A stretch of DNA of 64,000 nucleotides. Origin: Roridomyces roridus (Eukaryota; Basidiomycota; Agaricomycetes; Agaricales; Mycenaceae). The translations under genes were made by a program, and so were the position numbers. The stretch spans positions 50,906 to 114,905 of the forward strand of contig JARKIF010000106.1 in NCBI GenBank assembly GCA_029378245.1. The letters run 5' to 3'. The notes beneath the pieces were generated by a model, which made no database searches, was not told the DNA's origin, and saw nothing but the letters and a program-made list of their open reading frames with translations. Below, piece after piece: positions 32,205-45,285 of the stretch (position 1 is the stretch's first letter; every line of letters begins with the position of its first letter).

Positions 32205-32573
32205 TAGTTACACGCATTTCGCCAGGAGAGAAAGGAAATCACGGTGCCAACTGCGCGTCGTGGTGGTCAGGAACAAGATGCGAGTCAACACAACCAAAGC
32301 CATCGATCTTCTTGATCTATTTGCCAGTGATCGAACTCTTGACTCTGGCATCCACCGCTCTTGCACTATATTCAACCAATGAATAGACTCACTCACAGAC
32401 GGCGCCGAGCCAAAGACATGCATTGTTGAACATCCAGCCAGGCTGGGAAAGAAATTGGTTCAATACACGGTGCGCCGTCTATGTATATGCGAAAATCAAG
32501 AAGCAGATACTTGACCCACTGAGCAGAAATCAGCGCCGATGAGAGAGAATTTCTGCGAGGCACACTCACTCTT

Positions 32574-32858
32574 CTATATCCACCTTGGTCGGCACAACCA
32601 AAGGGCCATAAAATGCTGCACATTCTGGTTTAAAGTAGAATCCAAACCGCCGTTCAGATGACTGCTACCCAGTGTCGGTTTGCGCTCGAAGCACAATGTC
32701 GCCGCCTGAAGAACATGGGACCGCACGTTCCACCGAGATTCCAGCATTAAAGCAAATTCGTGACCAAGCAACATTGTTCCCCGGAATGCGACGTGTACGT
32801 GGGACAATTGCGCTTCATCCACTTGACACTGAGCCTTGAGTTCGGGAACCGAGTCAAG
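32574..32858 (-). pseudogene. 3' stump of an F-box gene
   Basis: About 90 codons match only the C-terminus of gene E: LSHVHVAFRGTMLLGHEFAL, LESRWNVRSHVLQAATLCFE, FMALWLCRPRWI and stop. There is no start codon, coiled coil or F-box, and a stop lies just upstream. It is a remnant of tandem duplication. Confidence 0.75.
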
Positions 32859-35800
32859 TCAAGCCACAGGGGGGGCATGAGTGGCACACGCACCAGTCAT
32901 TCAGTTCCTTGCGGAAGGCTGAAGCCGTCGGTCACGACAGTCTGAAACGAGACCAAGTATGCCGATGAGATTCCAATGGCAACGTCGCGCGGAACGGAGA
33001 CGAGCCAGACTATCAAGCAAAGCCTTTGGCAAAGCCGACCCGAGATGGCAGACACACATATCCGACCACCCACGGACTGGACACAACGACTCAGTGCATG
33101 CGAGGTCTTGCCGGTCTGAGGGAGAGTATTGGGATCAGGGCGCCGCAGCGCCAATGGGCAGCCCGCAATACGAGACGATGGAGGCGGAGAGCAAGAGACG
33201 GATCCAATGACGGCTGGACGGATCAACTTCGCGTCGGTTCATGCCAAGTTAGTTCACGCAGCCGACACCAACGCCTCGCGTCCACAGTAGGCCGACAAGG
33301 CCGAGCGCCAGGGAAGCCAAGAGCTGCCGAAGGCCGATCAAGTCGAATCGGAGGAAATGTGGAGAAAATAAGTCCAGTAAATACAAGTGTAAATAGCATG
33401 TACACGGCAGAACTCCAAAACGACCCTGGGGGTTAATCAATTCGATACAGGTACAAATACATGGGTACTGCCACCAGACTTTTGCCCGTAAGAGCCTAAC
33501 CTAAAGGTTCGGCAATCAACACTCCTTTCCTCCTACCATCATGGTCTACAGACTACGTTAGAGCGACGAACCTTGCCCTGAACTCCGCAGATACCAATCC
33601 CGGAACATACTACCTCCATCGTCAATATCGCCGACCTACCCAAACTGACGTGACTGGCTTTCTGAATCGTCCACTTTCACGCGGCTGTTGTCCGGACACT
33701 CAAGTTTCGGGGACGCTGATCCGGCAAAAGTCTAGTCTCTCGACATACTATTGCTCCGCGGCGAGGGTGCCGTCTTTCCGTACTTGCCATGAATCTCGGT
33801 CTCAACATGCAACGCCGAAAGGCGTTGCTACTTCTGATGACGTTGTTGACTGAATAGAATCGACCACTAGTCACACGCGAGCTCTTTTTTCAATGACCGG
33901 ATTCTAGGCAAACCCCCTACTCCGGGCACCATTCAAGCGACGCCAGTCGGGTATGTCCGAGATTTTCCTGCTTAGTGCTGATCAAAACATTTTCAGCGGC
34001 GCCCCAGCTGCGGTCGGCGCCGCCATGTTTCAGCGCTAGTCGTGTTACGTCTTGAAAATATCCTCGAATCCAACAGCTGCATCTTATTCGTGATTCTGTT
34101 CATGGCAGGTCCACAGGGCTCCAACGAGCCCAGGTGGCAACGTTTCACATGCTTCTCCTTACACCCAGCAGGGAGGGCGAACTTTATCTGCGTCCTTGAC
34201 ACCGTGGCATCATGGCTGCGATTGTTACTCAACTTTTCTGCACATGATTGCAGAACTCGGGACCATGAAACGGAGCTCTTGTCGCGTTGGAAGCTATTGT
34301 CGTTCACGATTCGTTCGGACCGTAAAGCCGCGAGCAGTTTCGCGCTAGAAGCACAACGCATAGACGGAGATAACACCACTACGGAGTTCTCGCATCCCGG
34401 TCGGGGTCTCTTCTTTCTAGTTGAGCCGCGACGCATCTGGACGCGGTCTTGTATATCATGTAACCATAATCCGCTAGGTATGTCGGCGACTTTTAATTGT
34501 GCAAAATAATACATATCCACGCCACAGGTACATATACACTTGCAAGGGATGTTCCGGGCGGGCGTGGTACGCATCCATCGGGGCTGATGGATGATCCAAG
34601 CGTAATTCATTGTTCAATGTGGCGGGATACCGACTTGACACATCCTGCTCGAATAGTAAGATCGCATTTTGGGTTTGTGGCGCATCACTACTAAATTGCA
34701 TCGTCCGCGAATTTCCGTGATCTTCTGCAATAAAGAGACCGGTATTGTTTGCGCCTGGTTCAAGTCCGGCATTTTACGCGCGGGTTGGCAGACGGTTCTT
34801 GTCTTCAAAATTCAAACGGGCATGATTGCTCACTTGTTGCGATTGTGACCGATGTCCACGAACGTTCACAGATGCGGGTGGCGGGTGGATACTGTCACAT
34901 GTGGCGGCTTTTTTCGCAGAATGGGCTTGTGGCTTAAATGCTCGGAGCGGGATGTTCATGTTGCAAGTCCGCGAAGGAGTATTCGGATCCACGGACCGGT
35001 TACAATGTCCCCACGCCGGGACGTCCGCCGCCGCAATAATGTTCTGCCACAACAACAACCCGAACACTGCGACAGGAGAGAACTCGGCCGCAGACCCCAT
35101 TTCAGCTGCGCGCCCTGCCCTATTTTTCCCCGAAAAGCGTCTCTATTTTCTCCGTGGGTTCTAAACTAGTTGAACTTGCCGCGGCGTCCAAGCACCACTT
35201 CAATAGTAGATATGTACACTCACCACGGAATTATACAGACAACATCCGAGAATTCGGTGAGGCAGGGCCATTACTAGCTCGGTTGCTATCTGAGTCCATG
35301 GAATGGATGATTGTATTTGTCCACGGTGATTACTAGATGACGGTGTTGAAATGTTGAAACTTCCGTGTGGCTCGGTAGATACAACACAGCGGAACGCCCC
35401 GAGGAACCCGCCTGTGCCTCTGTGTGAGTTCGAACCAAATGAATTAGCAACTCAAAGTCGAGACTCGGTCTCTTCGGGCGGGATGGTGCTATATGCGTTG
35501 AGAGTAATCCACGGTGAGCGAGGAGATCAGATAAATCGCAGTAGCCCGTGTGAGTATAGCCGGACAAGAGGAACTCGGTCGTGTCGGCCCCGTAAGCCCG
35601 TGTTATGGAGCTTAGGAGATGCCAGTAGATGTCATGTGGTACTTCTAGCCCGAGTTACTGAGCTGCACTAGCTCAGCTGAGACTGGGCTGAGTATATAAC
35701 ATACACGGACATGGTTGAATTGGGGTTGTCCAGAAGTAGAACCAGTCAGGGAAACATCGTTAGCTGAACAGAGGTCGCCTAAAATCGCCCATGGGCCAAG

Positions 35801-38800
35801 TCAGCGTCAGGAGCATGCAATCCAAGTGCCAAAGTTTCTTCTCCAGGGAGCTTGATGGGTCGAAGGGAAACGGAAGCGAACTAGACAACGAGGCCAGCTA
35901 CTCACCCACTCCCAAACAGTTCCGTGGATTCGGTCTTTGAGAGAGAAAAAGCAATGGCAGAGATCGATCGAAAGAAAATGTCCATTTGAACTTGTTCGTC
36001 CGCCAAGAGGCGCTGTGGTCCTCGAAGAGTAATATCGAAACACTTCGTGCTGATGGGCGGTGGTCATACGCCGTGTTCGAATTCCCATAACCCAGCGCAA
36101 CGGAGTTGCGATACAGATATGCGGGTCGGTCGGAGGGTCACGGGTGCGCATACAGGCCAGCCTGAGAGTTTGCAGGGAAGAGGGGCTGAGGCGTAAAATA
36201 TCTCGGTGTGGGAACGATGGAAATGAAATGAAAGTCAGGGGACATGAAGTGAATTTGGACTATTCTGGTGTTGGGAGTGGACGAAACGATCTCAACGGCT
36301 GGATTGTATGTAGGATCGCACCTTGCGCGTCGGCAGACGGGGGGGAATCGAGCGGTGTCTTGTTACTGTACGTGCGGCGCCGGTGGCATCGGGAAAAACT
36401 AAACATGGACATTGTGTCGGGCGGACGGCAGGGATAGGACTGTGAATGTACAGCACATGCCTCACGCATCGAGTGGGAGGGATACGTGCATGAATATCGC
36501 GGTACCGCGTGTTTGATTTGAGCAAAGCAGCTGATTCCAATAGACGCTGTAAATCCGAACCAGGGTCCGCATGGGAGCGACAGATATTTTGGTTCTTATA
36601 TTGCAGAAGTGGGGGAAAGGACGGAGCCTGCAGAAACAAGGCTTTCTCACTGTATGTCTTCTCCCGTTGCGTCAGTCTTCGACGGGATGCTGGTACCATT
36701 TCTTTGTTCTCATCCAGCACGATTTCCCACCGTCGGCATTGTGGCGCATGACGAAGACCCACGCCAGCTGGGAGTCCGTGGGGGGAGGACGACCCACGAC
36801 AGCGCGGGGTTAAGACAGACGCGACACCAAGGACGCCGAGAATGGTTTGATGAAAGGAAATGAGGTTGTGAGGGTGGAGGACAAGGTGGCATGCGTGTGA
36901 AAATGATGCCACATCAGACCCGCCTTTCTTCCACCCTCGTCATGCTTTCCCGCCCTCGGACGGCCCAGTCCGCTCGCTGCGCTCATGGTCTCACAGTTGT
37001 CTCTCACCGTGACAGTCAACCTGGCAGATGTGTATCTTCAGAACTCTCTTACACGCCGAACCGCTCCACCCACTTGAAAATCCTTGTCGTCTTCTTACCG
37101 CTGGGCCTCGGCCGAAGGGTTGCAAAGCGACGAGAAATATTCCACGCTCGTTACGCCCGGATTTGAGGCGGAACGGAACGAGGGTGGATAGGGGTGGATG
37201 GCCATGCGGCTCTGATGTCGTGTTCGTCAAGCGTCGCGTCCGCATAGTGCTCATACCCACGGCCGTGATCATGGGCTTCTCGAACCCGCCTCGAACAGCC
37301 TCAAACTTCTTGCCAATGCCCACTTGCCGAATTTCATTCTTCGCCTCCTTTTATCACGCTCAAGAATGCAGCACGCGTCCTCGAAGTCCTTGTAGGAGAG
37401 GACGAGGTCGCACGACCTGTCGCTACGAAGCGAGCAGTTTTCCACGCCCTTCACCGTTGAGTATGTATCCACCACCCCCTACCTCCCTTCGGCCGAGCTC
37501 CCTTTCCCGCCGTCGATCTCAAACAAAATGCGCAGCAGATTCGGATGTATGTCCACTGCGCCGGCTCCCGAGTTGAAAATCACGACGGGTTCCCGCGCTG
37601 CCTGGTGGTTGAAATGTAAGTCCAGCAAATTCCCATCGGCGGAGAGGTAGGTATTCATCGGGTCATGAGGCCGTGCCGATGGACCTGCATTGGCAGCCCG
37701 GCCGTCATTTTTTAGCGTTCTGACCGATGTCCCCAAAGCATGCCCAAGTTGACTTCCGGGCAACTCCGTCCTTGAACGCACGACGACTATTCAATGGCAT
37801 ATGTAAATACTACGTGATTCTGTTCCACTTCTTATGACCATTTAGACGATGATTTGGAACTCCGCGGCACACGCCGTCCGTTTCCAACTGACGGAACGAC
37901 ATGGCAGCAGCTGATTCCCACGGTTAACCCAAAGACATACAGTTCACATTCACACTCAGGGCGGAAATAATTCATTCGACGACTCCGTCGCCGCCCGGGT
38001 TAAAGGAGGTGTCGTTCATTTTTCGCACGAAGCCCGTGGGGTACTGATTTCGTTCTCGCTGTAGGGACGTGGGATGTGGATACGCGCACACGGCAGGCGG
38101 GATGAAGATCACACCAACAGGCGTCGGTAGAGAGGGCCAGCCACGCAACCCTCCGGTGCTGCACTCACCCAACAAAGTTTGCTTCACACACAGCGCTGTG
38201 GAATACATTCAGCCTCGGCGTCAAGTCCAAAATGTCCGTGAGCACCGAGCATGTATCGGACTGAATCAACGCCCGTGTGGGAGCCAGCGGCCGTCGCCTA
38301 GGCCGGCAGGGTGAGAGCATCATGTTGGAGCGACAACACACGCGCTGTGTTGGCGTCCAGTCGGGGCAGTGAGTGCTCCAAGTTGATTTTTGAACCAAAT
38401 TAAGTTTCAGGTAGTGGAATCCTTGGGTATTTACCAGGACCGTCGCCGTAGGCATCGGGGCTTCATAATTCGGACTCCCGACCTCCTCCCAGCTGAAATC
38501 AAATCAGTGAGTCGCATCTCCGCGGTGATAGTTGATTCATAGGTTGATTGCTTGCTCCCACATAGAAGAGTATTTGAAGCACTGTTGTTTCCATACAAGT
38601 ATATTGGTCAACGCCAGTGGTCGCCATTGTCTGGGTGTGGCTGGTGTGCGAGATAGCGCTGTGGGCGTTAATCTGAACATATCTGGATGTTCCCACTCGC
38701 ACGTCCCCGCGGGAAATAGGTCAGCAATCTGTTGGCCGTCAACACCAACGGCATCACGGCCACAGAGCTTCCTTCGGTCCGACTTGCGATGCTGCGATTT

Positions 38801-40990
38801 CCCCGCAAGGTGCGTGTCTGCCCACAGGTACATGCCCCCTGTTTCCGACAAGAGCGTGGCAATAGCGAGTGGTGGCCCTTGTCCTTTGCGCGGGCTGTGC
38901 GCTCTAAACCGCTGACGGTTCCGGGCCTGCGTGCGTTTCAGTCCTTCCCCGTCGTCCATCCAAATCTGCGTTGATATGAATTTTCGCTCCTTTCGTGTTA
39001 CTCGTTCTCAGCGTCGTGTAGCAATATTGGAACCACTAATTTCTGCCAAGCGCGCCCCTGCGCCTCGACTCATTTCGGCGATTCAAATTGAAAGATTCGC
39101 AGAAGATTCGGTATTCAAACTACAGCCCCCGCTGCAGAACGCTAATCCCAGGCTAGAATGGTTACAGCATCCTTCAAGGAGATTAGAATCCGATTGCAGT
39201 TCCAACTGATAACGCATTTGGAGGCGCGCAGAATGCCGAAGTGCGCAGGCATGCAATCAGCGGAGTCCTTATTCATTTACGCCTTTCCGCGAGCGAACTT
39301 GACCGCCGGCGAAATTACTTTTATGGCCTGGACCTGAGCTCACGTTCATGCAGACGGCAAGTGACGGCCATCAAAAGTCAACTCTCACTCTCCTCCTATC
39401 CTGCATCCGCGTGATTTTGCCACTGGTCCCCCGATGCTCCGGCACCGACACGACTGGATGCATTACGGCTCTTCCACAGACAGCAGACCCTGAACTGCTC
39501 TCTCATAGGTCGATTCTTGGCTTTAAACCGGCTTCTAATCGGTTTCTAGTCAACGACAGAGTGTGGCTGGCTTCGAGGTACTGAATTCCGGCGTTTCCAA
39601 GTGCCACCCGAGGTTCATGCAGATTCCTGACCGTGAGTGATCAGGCTATCATTACTCTTCGGGGTCGAGACAAAGGCTCGACAGGTCTTCTCCCATCCTT
39701 TGACCTCCAATGGGGTCATCTTCCCACTCAGTTTTTCCCAGGACCCTTTTCTCCTTGGGCGCCTTTCAATAATCGCGTTGCAACCCTGGCGGTTGCTGTG
39801 ATTTATTCGGTATTCATCAAGCCCAGGCCCACAGATCCACGCTTGGGTCCTTCACTTCCTCGAAAGGATAAGCCAGCTCAAGCCCTGGCTCGGTGAATCT
39901 ACGGTACATCGTCGATCGACCGTTGACTTTTTTTTTTCGAGCTGGCATCATTTCCGCACGGCGCCGATAGGTCACCCCACGCCTGTTGTGAGTGATATCA
40001 AATCAAGAACAACGACGCGCCCGACCTCCCGTTATCCAGCCCTCACGGACCAGCATCCGGTGCCCAGTCCTTGGCGACTTTACATTTACATACGATTTCC
40101 CTCGGCACGTGTACCCGATGTCCGGATATACTACCACTCGTCGGGTCGACGGACGGGACATATCTCAGACTCTAATCTGAGCCAGCTAGTCAAGCTGAGG
40201 GCTCAGAATAGCGACCGGTATGCCGCGCCGATGCCGATAAATCCTACTCACACGCTGCCCCGCACTCACATATGTCCGTTGGTTCCGTGTGCTTCCTCAA
40301 GCGAACAGCTACGACTTCCCAGCGTCATCCCGATTCCCTTCTTCGTGGCACTTTTTGCTCCGGTGTCCTACGTAGCAGCCCGTGACCTGCGCCGGAAAAA
40401 AATCATGAGGATTCCGACCGAGCTGCGCAGTGATCACCAATGCGTCCGCATCTCTATCTCTAGCCAACCCAAGCTCCCCCGGATTAGCATCAAACACCCG
40501 CTACATACGGACGTGACGGGCTGGCAACCTCTTCCTCTTCCAGGTATTTCTCCGTACGCGCCTTCTCACACACACGCTGCCTGGCCACGAAACGCCTTGG
40601 TGGGCTCGTCCAGGCCCTCACCGACACGCAGGCACTGCCAATGAATCTGACCAGCCCCTTCCAAGGATCCTCTGTCCGCCCGCCCGGCGCATCGTAGCAG
40701 CTGACCGCCACCGTGGCCATTGTAACCGGCAGACCGTGGCGGGTGCTCTACGTCGTTTTCCCAGGCTCGGCAGGCGCGCCGTGTAGTCCAAGCTAAGCAA
40801 GTATCCTATCATACTCATTGCCAAGTATCTCTCGATGATTGAATGAATAGACGTTGTCCCTGTGGACCTGGTTGGACGCATGGCCGCGCCGCATTCGTCC
40901 CGCCACGTATTTACGCCGTATTTTATTCGCCGGGCGCCCAGGATTCCCCCGCCCCTGCGCCAAGACGGTGCGGTGCGACTCAGACCACTG
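32859..40990. other. Gene-poor 8-kb stretch
   Basis: No gene that I can support. Open frames are short, overlap on both strands and match no family I know. Two stretches look somewhat more protein-like on the minus strand, 37781-37479 (PVVIFNSGAGAVDIHPNLLR) and 38959-38537 (AVGVDGQQIADLFPAGTC), and could be exons of one unrecognised gene, but I could not build a model. Scrambled, mixed composition would fit old transposon debris. Confidence 0.35.
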
Positions 40991-42240
40991 CCGGTGTGTG
41001 AGCAGGTCTTCAAACTCAACAACGAAAAAGGTGCACCGTTGACCTTTGATTTTGCCGATGATAGATAGTCACCATCACATTCCAGGTTCAATCTCTCGGC
41101 GCCGACACGAGACACGACAAGAAGCAGAAGAAGAACAACACTGAATGTTATTTTTTTTCACGCCGCTATTCTTCGATTTCGCCGCGTCCGGTTCCAGCAA
41201 AGAAAATTTGGAAATTGAACCCGACCCGCCAGTGGGCCGCCTCTCCCGGGCGGCCCCCCGTGAGCCTCGGTTTAATTTATTTCTTCTTCTCCTGGGTTAC
41301 GCAGACAATTCGCCGCCCCAATTGCACGGCCTGGGATTCGTCAATGTGCAGGAACCGACCGACCGACCGTTTGTTCGCGGGTAGGGCAAGGTGTTGTTGG
41401 ATGGATGGCCAGTACCCGGCACTATGAGTGCGGGTGCGGATAGATGGATGGTCTGGGGACTGAAATATAGCCGTGTAAGTCTGTCCTCGCAAAATCAAAT
41501 TCCATGCAGTAACACTCCAAACCTAATTTTTGAGAGAAGATGCAGATAGCCTTTGAAGATTGCATAAAATCGAAGAAAGAACCTTACAAGACGGACCGAA
41601 GACGTGCGCGCCAGATTTCAAGAACCTCCCGTGCTGTGCGAAGAATCCGAACCCTCTCAGACCAAGTGGAGAAACGTCGTGCGAACTGGCCATGGGTGTA
41701 ACCTCCGTTGTTCACGCGCTCCGGGTCAGCCTGGGATTGGCTATATCTACGGCTGCTGTCGAGGGGGCGCAAAGTGCGGCGTACGGGACTATTAGTATGA
41801 AGTACCCCGCAAAAGCCGCAAGGGAAATCTACCAAATCCGTCTTCATCGCTGGGAGGGGGTGTTATTTCGATTCCGCGATAGCATGTTAAGCTTGCTGTC
41901 CCCAGACGCCCGGTGTTCGGGACGAGTCGAGTAGGAGGCGCTTAAGATTTGTTCGGGGACTTTTGGGTGCATGCATCCATCATTCCGAATTTGAGAGATG
42001 AGAACACCACATCGCAATCCAATCGCGCCGGACAAAGAGAATCAGTGTGCGAGAGTTGAGCTACTAGGCCTGCGTAAAAAGAGGGATAAAGATATAAGGA
42101 GGTGAGTATTAGGGCAGAGGCTGGCAGCTGGAGGGAGGCGTGGGTAAGTATTAGGAACGAACTGCGATTCTTGGTGCGGGCAGCGCTGGTGCTTGAGAGA
42201 AAAAATTGATGAATCTCGAGGTCAAAGAGGCGGAGTGCGT
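40991..42240 (+). repeat. Dispersed repeat, copy 1 (inverted partner at 62330-64000)
   Basis: Runs colinearly with the reverse complement of 64000-62330. Shared blocks include GAGCAGGTCTTCAAA.TCAAC, CTCGGCGCCGACACGAGACA, TTACGCAGACAATTCGCCG, TCGAAGAAAGAAC, TTGTTCACGCG.TCCGGGTC, CAATCCAATCGCGCCGGACA and GGCCTGCGTAAAAAGAGG. The copies differ by many substitutions and small indels. No protein is evident. It could be a long terminal repeat or the internal part of an unknown element; its true ends are not visible because the partner leaves the window. Confidence 0.8.
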
Positions 42241-43135
42241 TTAATCAAGGCCGAAGGAGAACAATCCGAACGACAAGGAGGAGGAACAAGTCAAGTCTGA
42301 AATTGACCATCAATCACTGATTCACGCCAAACAAACATCGGCGCTCTTTTCTTCCTTACCATCATGATCATGTTCTTTCTGAGCGACAAGCTCGCGCGAC
42401 GGGGTCACCTCGAACTTCCTCGGATGAAGGCTCCCAGGCTTTGGGACTCCCGTGCTTGTCCCGCGCTCATACCCGTTCTCAATCCCGGACGAACAACTTG
42501 AAGCTGAAAGACTAAAGTTGGCTGAAAGTTCAAGAGACTGCGAGAGTTGATAACTGCCATCCCAACACCGTTTTCCCCACCAAACTTGCTGCCCAGAGCT
42601 CCTCTTCTGTGTTAATCTTGATTTCTGAACGAGAAAATAAAATTATGTGCTGTGCGTCTCCACCCATGATGACCTCATATACTACATCTCAGGCGTGCTT
42701 TAGCCTTTGGGGTGTCTGGGTGTTATTGGTGGCACTCACGTCCCTCAACCATACCTCCATGGGCGCTGCCACTCAACCGTGACAGTGGGAGGAAGCTAAA
42801 CGCCCCCATTAGCGCCGCGGAGTTTGCAAACGATATGTACTGCAGCGTCTAGTTGTTGGATCTTGCATCTACGGCGACGGTGTATTTCCAAGGTACTTTT
42901 GCTGCGATTTGGAGTTATGTGTAGATGGACACTCTCGCATTCCAGCACAGTTTACAAGGTGTCCCGTCCCATTCGTGCGTGGTACTCAGAATACCAGTCT
43001 GGGAACGACCTCCGAGCAAATGGACGAAATGCGCCGCGGCTGCGACGGCAACGCCACACCAAGTCGCACCACCCAACAGGGACTCTATATTAGACGGAGC
43101 AGACTCCCAATCCTTGACCCACTCCCAGAAACCGA
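42241..43135. other. Intergenic upstream of the EthD gene
   Basis: No supported gene. TATA-like CTATATTA at 43085-43092 lies 45 bp before the EthD start. Confidence 0.4.
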
Positions 43136-44185
43136 ATGTCTGTCAACAAAAGATACTGCACGGCCTTTGGTATCCACCCAGTCCCTGCGGGTACGACGCT
43201 GGCGGAGTTCCAAGCCAAATGCGAAGCGCTCGTCCAGTCGTTTCTTGTCTTGCCTGCCGCGCAGGCGAATTTCCTCAAGTTCGATATGGTGCTTATATTT
43301 CTTGTCCGGCCACACCGTCAACGCAGGCTCACTCGACGTAGTTCTCCCAAAATGATAACATCGAGAGGCATATGCAGGAGCTGGGGCTTCCCCCAGCGCA
43401 GCCGGTCGTCTGCTTCAGATGCCACTATGAGGTAATTCCCAAATCCTTGATTTTACTTGCCTGAATTTACTCCTCGCCAAGACCGAATCCAACTGGGCCG
43501 CTGTACGTCTTCGAGCTTCGATGCCCTCATTTCACCTATGCCAGCCTGCAGTGCCTCCAAGACCCCGACATTATCAATGCCATGGCCCTAGGCAAATCAT
43601 GGGGCTTCCACGAGGGCGCCTCCATCTTCTCCTGCGACTCTGTAAAGCAACTCGACTCGGGCGTCCCCGCCGATACGAATGTCCTGCTCGCCATTGCCAG
43701 ACTCCCGCAGATTCAAGCAGCTACGACGGTGTTCAGCCAAGATTTCGAAAGTACCCTCACCAAGGTTTTGAATATGAAGAAGCCGATAATGAATGTGACC
43801 ACGGTGGGTTCTGGTCTCGAGTGTTCGACCGAAAGTTGATGATTTCTTTCAAGTTGATTGGAACGCTGGATGCAGAGAAAGATCTTATCGCTGCAGGATG
43901 CCCAGCCTCCCAGCCGATCATCGTCGTCGTGGCTGAATGCCAGGTATGTTCCTAAAATGAATCGTCACCAGTCCTCATTCTTGTGCAGACGTTGAACGCG
44001 ATATCCGAGGTATGTCTTGCTCTCGCTCCATTCCTCGTTTTGAATTTGGCCTATAGATTTCCAATGACACCAACGTGAAAACCGTCGTTGCAACAGCCTT
44101 GAAAGGATTTGCTTCTCAGATCACTGCTAATGTGTTCTCTGCGGAGGTGAAGAACTTGTTCGTTAGTCCTTTGTGGGGCCAGTGA
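43136..44185 (+). CDS. EthD-like dimeric alpha/beta-barrel protein
   Basis: Seven exons: 43136-43288, 43342-43431, 43482-43502, 43552-43803, 43854-43943, 43989-44009, 44057-44185; 251 residues, all in frame. Two ferredoxin-like repeats are visible. The first runs from MSVNKRYCTAFGIHPVPAGT to NAMALGKSWGFHEGASIFSC, the second from VLLAIARLPQIQAATTVFSQ to TANVFSAEVKNLF. Each half ends in a phrase of the type ELGLPPAQPVV.F or AAGCPASQPIIVVVAECQ. The fold is that of EthD/stress-responsive barrel proteins; in fungi they are uncharacterised and cytosolic. The stop codon falls inside the first unit of a 67-bp tandem duplication. Confidence 0.82.
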
Positions 44186-44301
44186 TTCAGATAGGAACGG
44201 TATGCTGTGTGTAAGATAATCTGATGTACTGGTTCCTTTGTGGGGCCAGTGATTCAGATAGGAACGGTATGCTGTGTGTAAGATAATCTGATGTACTGGT
44301 T
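44168..44301. repeat. Perfect 67-bp tandem duplication over the EthD 3' end
   Basis: Units 44168-44234 and 44235-44301 are identical, starting CCTTTGTGGGGCCAGTGATT. The unit contains the last codons (PLWGQ) and the TGA, so the second copy sits in the 3' untranslated region. Confidence 0.95.
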
Positions 44302-45285
44302 CAATTTGTTTCTTACATAGTCTACGAGTCGGTTCACCGCAAGAAAGTCGGCGATTCATTGAGTATTGCAAGTCACTGGCTCCGCGTCTCCATCCCACAT
44401 TCAACGCGGCTTTCAACTACCCGGTCTGGGCGATCCACCAATTTTCTGTGAAGAGCGGTCCGGTCGGACAGTGCTCTCGAAAGCGCACCCGGGCCGGTTC
44501 GAAGAAGGGCGTCGCACGCTAGATTGCCACCCTGCCAGTGCGGATCGGCGTTAGTCTCCGTTGCAGAGATGTATTTCGCCGCTGAAGACATAAACCACGA
44601 TGACTCGCGTGGGACGAACCCAGTAGCTGGGGAGGCAACATACCGAGACCCCGGCTGCCGAATTTAGTGTTGTGAACTCGTTCCACACGGCCCGTAGTGC
44701 GTGCTAAGGCGGAAAACAAAAGCGAAATGTACAAGAACACCATGGAATCGCGAAATCCAGACCCACGCTTACGATTCAGCCGTTTGACAAATTTTCAACC
44801 ATCGACACAGACTGTAGTATCAGATTCGATTCACAATTTGCCTAAATTTCTCCAACCAGGAGATCGTTCCCAATGCTCAATCGAATCTTACAGTTACACC
44901 GACTTCCTACATCTCTCATCTCCCATTTCATAATCTCATCTCATCTCGTCGACCGTATGGCATTCCCACCAGCCCGGTGACTCACTCTCTCGACAGATTC
45001 CAACTCGGAGAAACATCGCAGTCGAAACCTCCGCCATTCTCGCGCTCCGGGTACTCAAACCCAAGGCTCACAAGTTACAACCGCGGGAAGAAATGCAGAT
45101 GTCCCATCCGTCGAACTGTGGGAATCCGACGACTCGGAAAGACCAACATTGACCCATATCCGTCCATCGGTTGAATTTTCCACGGTTTGTCAACAACTGA
45201 CCTTTCCACCCAAGCTGAAGGTATTCAAGCCAGATTCCAATCCATTGAATAAGTAGATAAACAAATTACTCTCTCAAACCTCGAC
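44302..45285. other. Intergenic, no supported gene
   Basis: Separates the EthD gene from the convergent GH76 gene. Nothing recognisable on either strand. Confidence 0.5.

Noticed and set aside
37479..38959. Possible minus-strand gene from protein-like pieces
   Set aside because: Pieces could not be joined with plausible introns into one frame and no family was recognised; left as a note only.
39988..40644. 218-codon open frame on the plus strand
   Set aside because: Pro/Arg/Ser-rich without domain signal, inside a gene-poor stretch.
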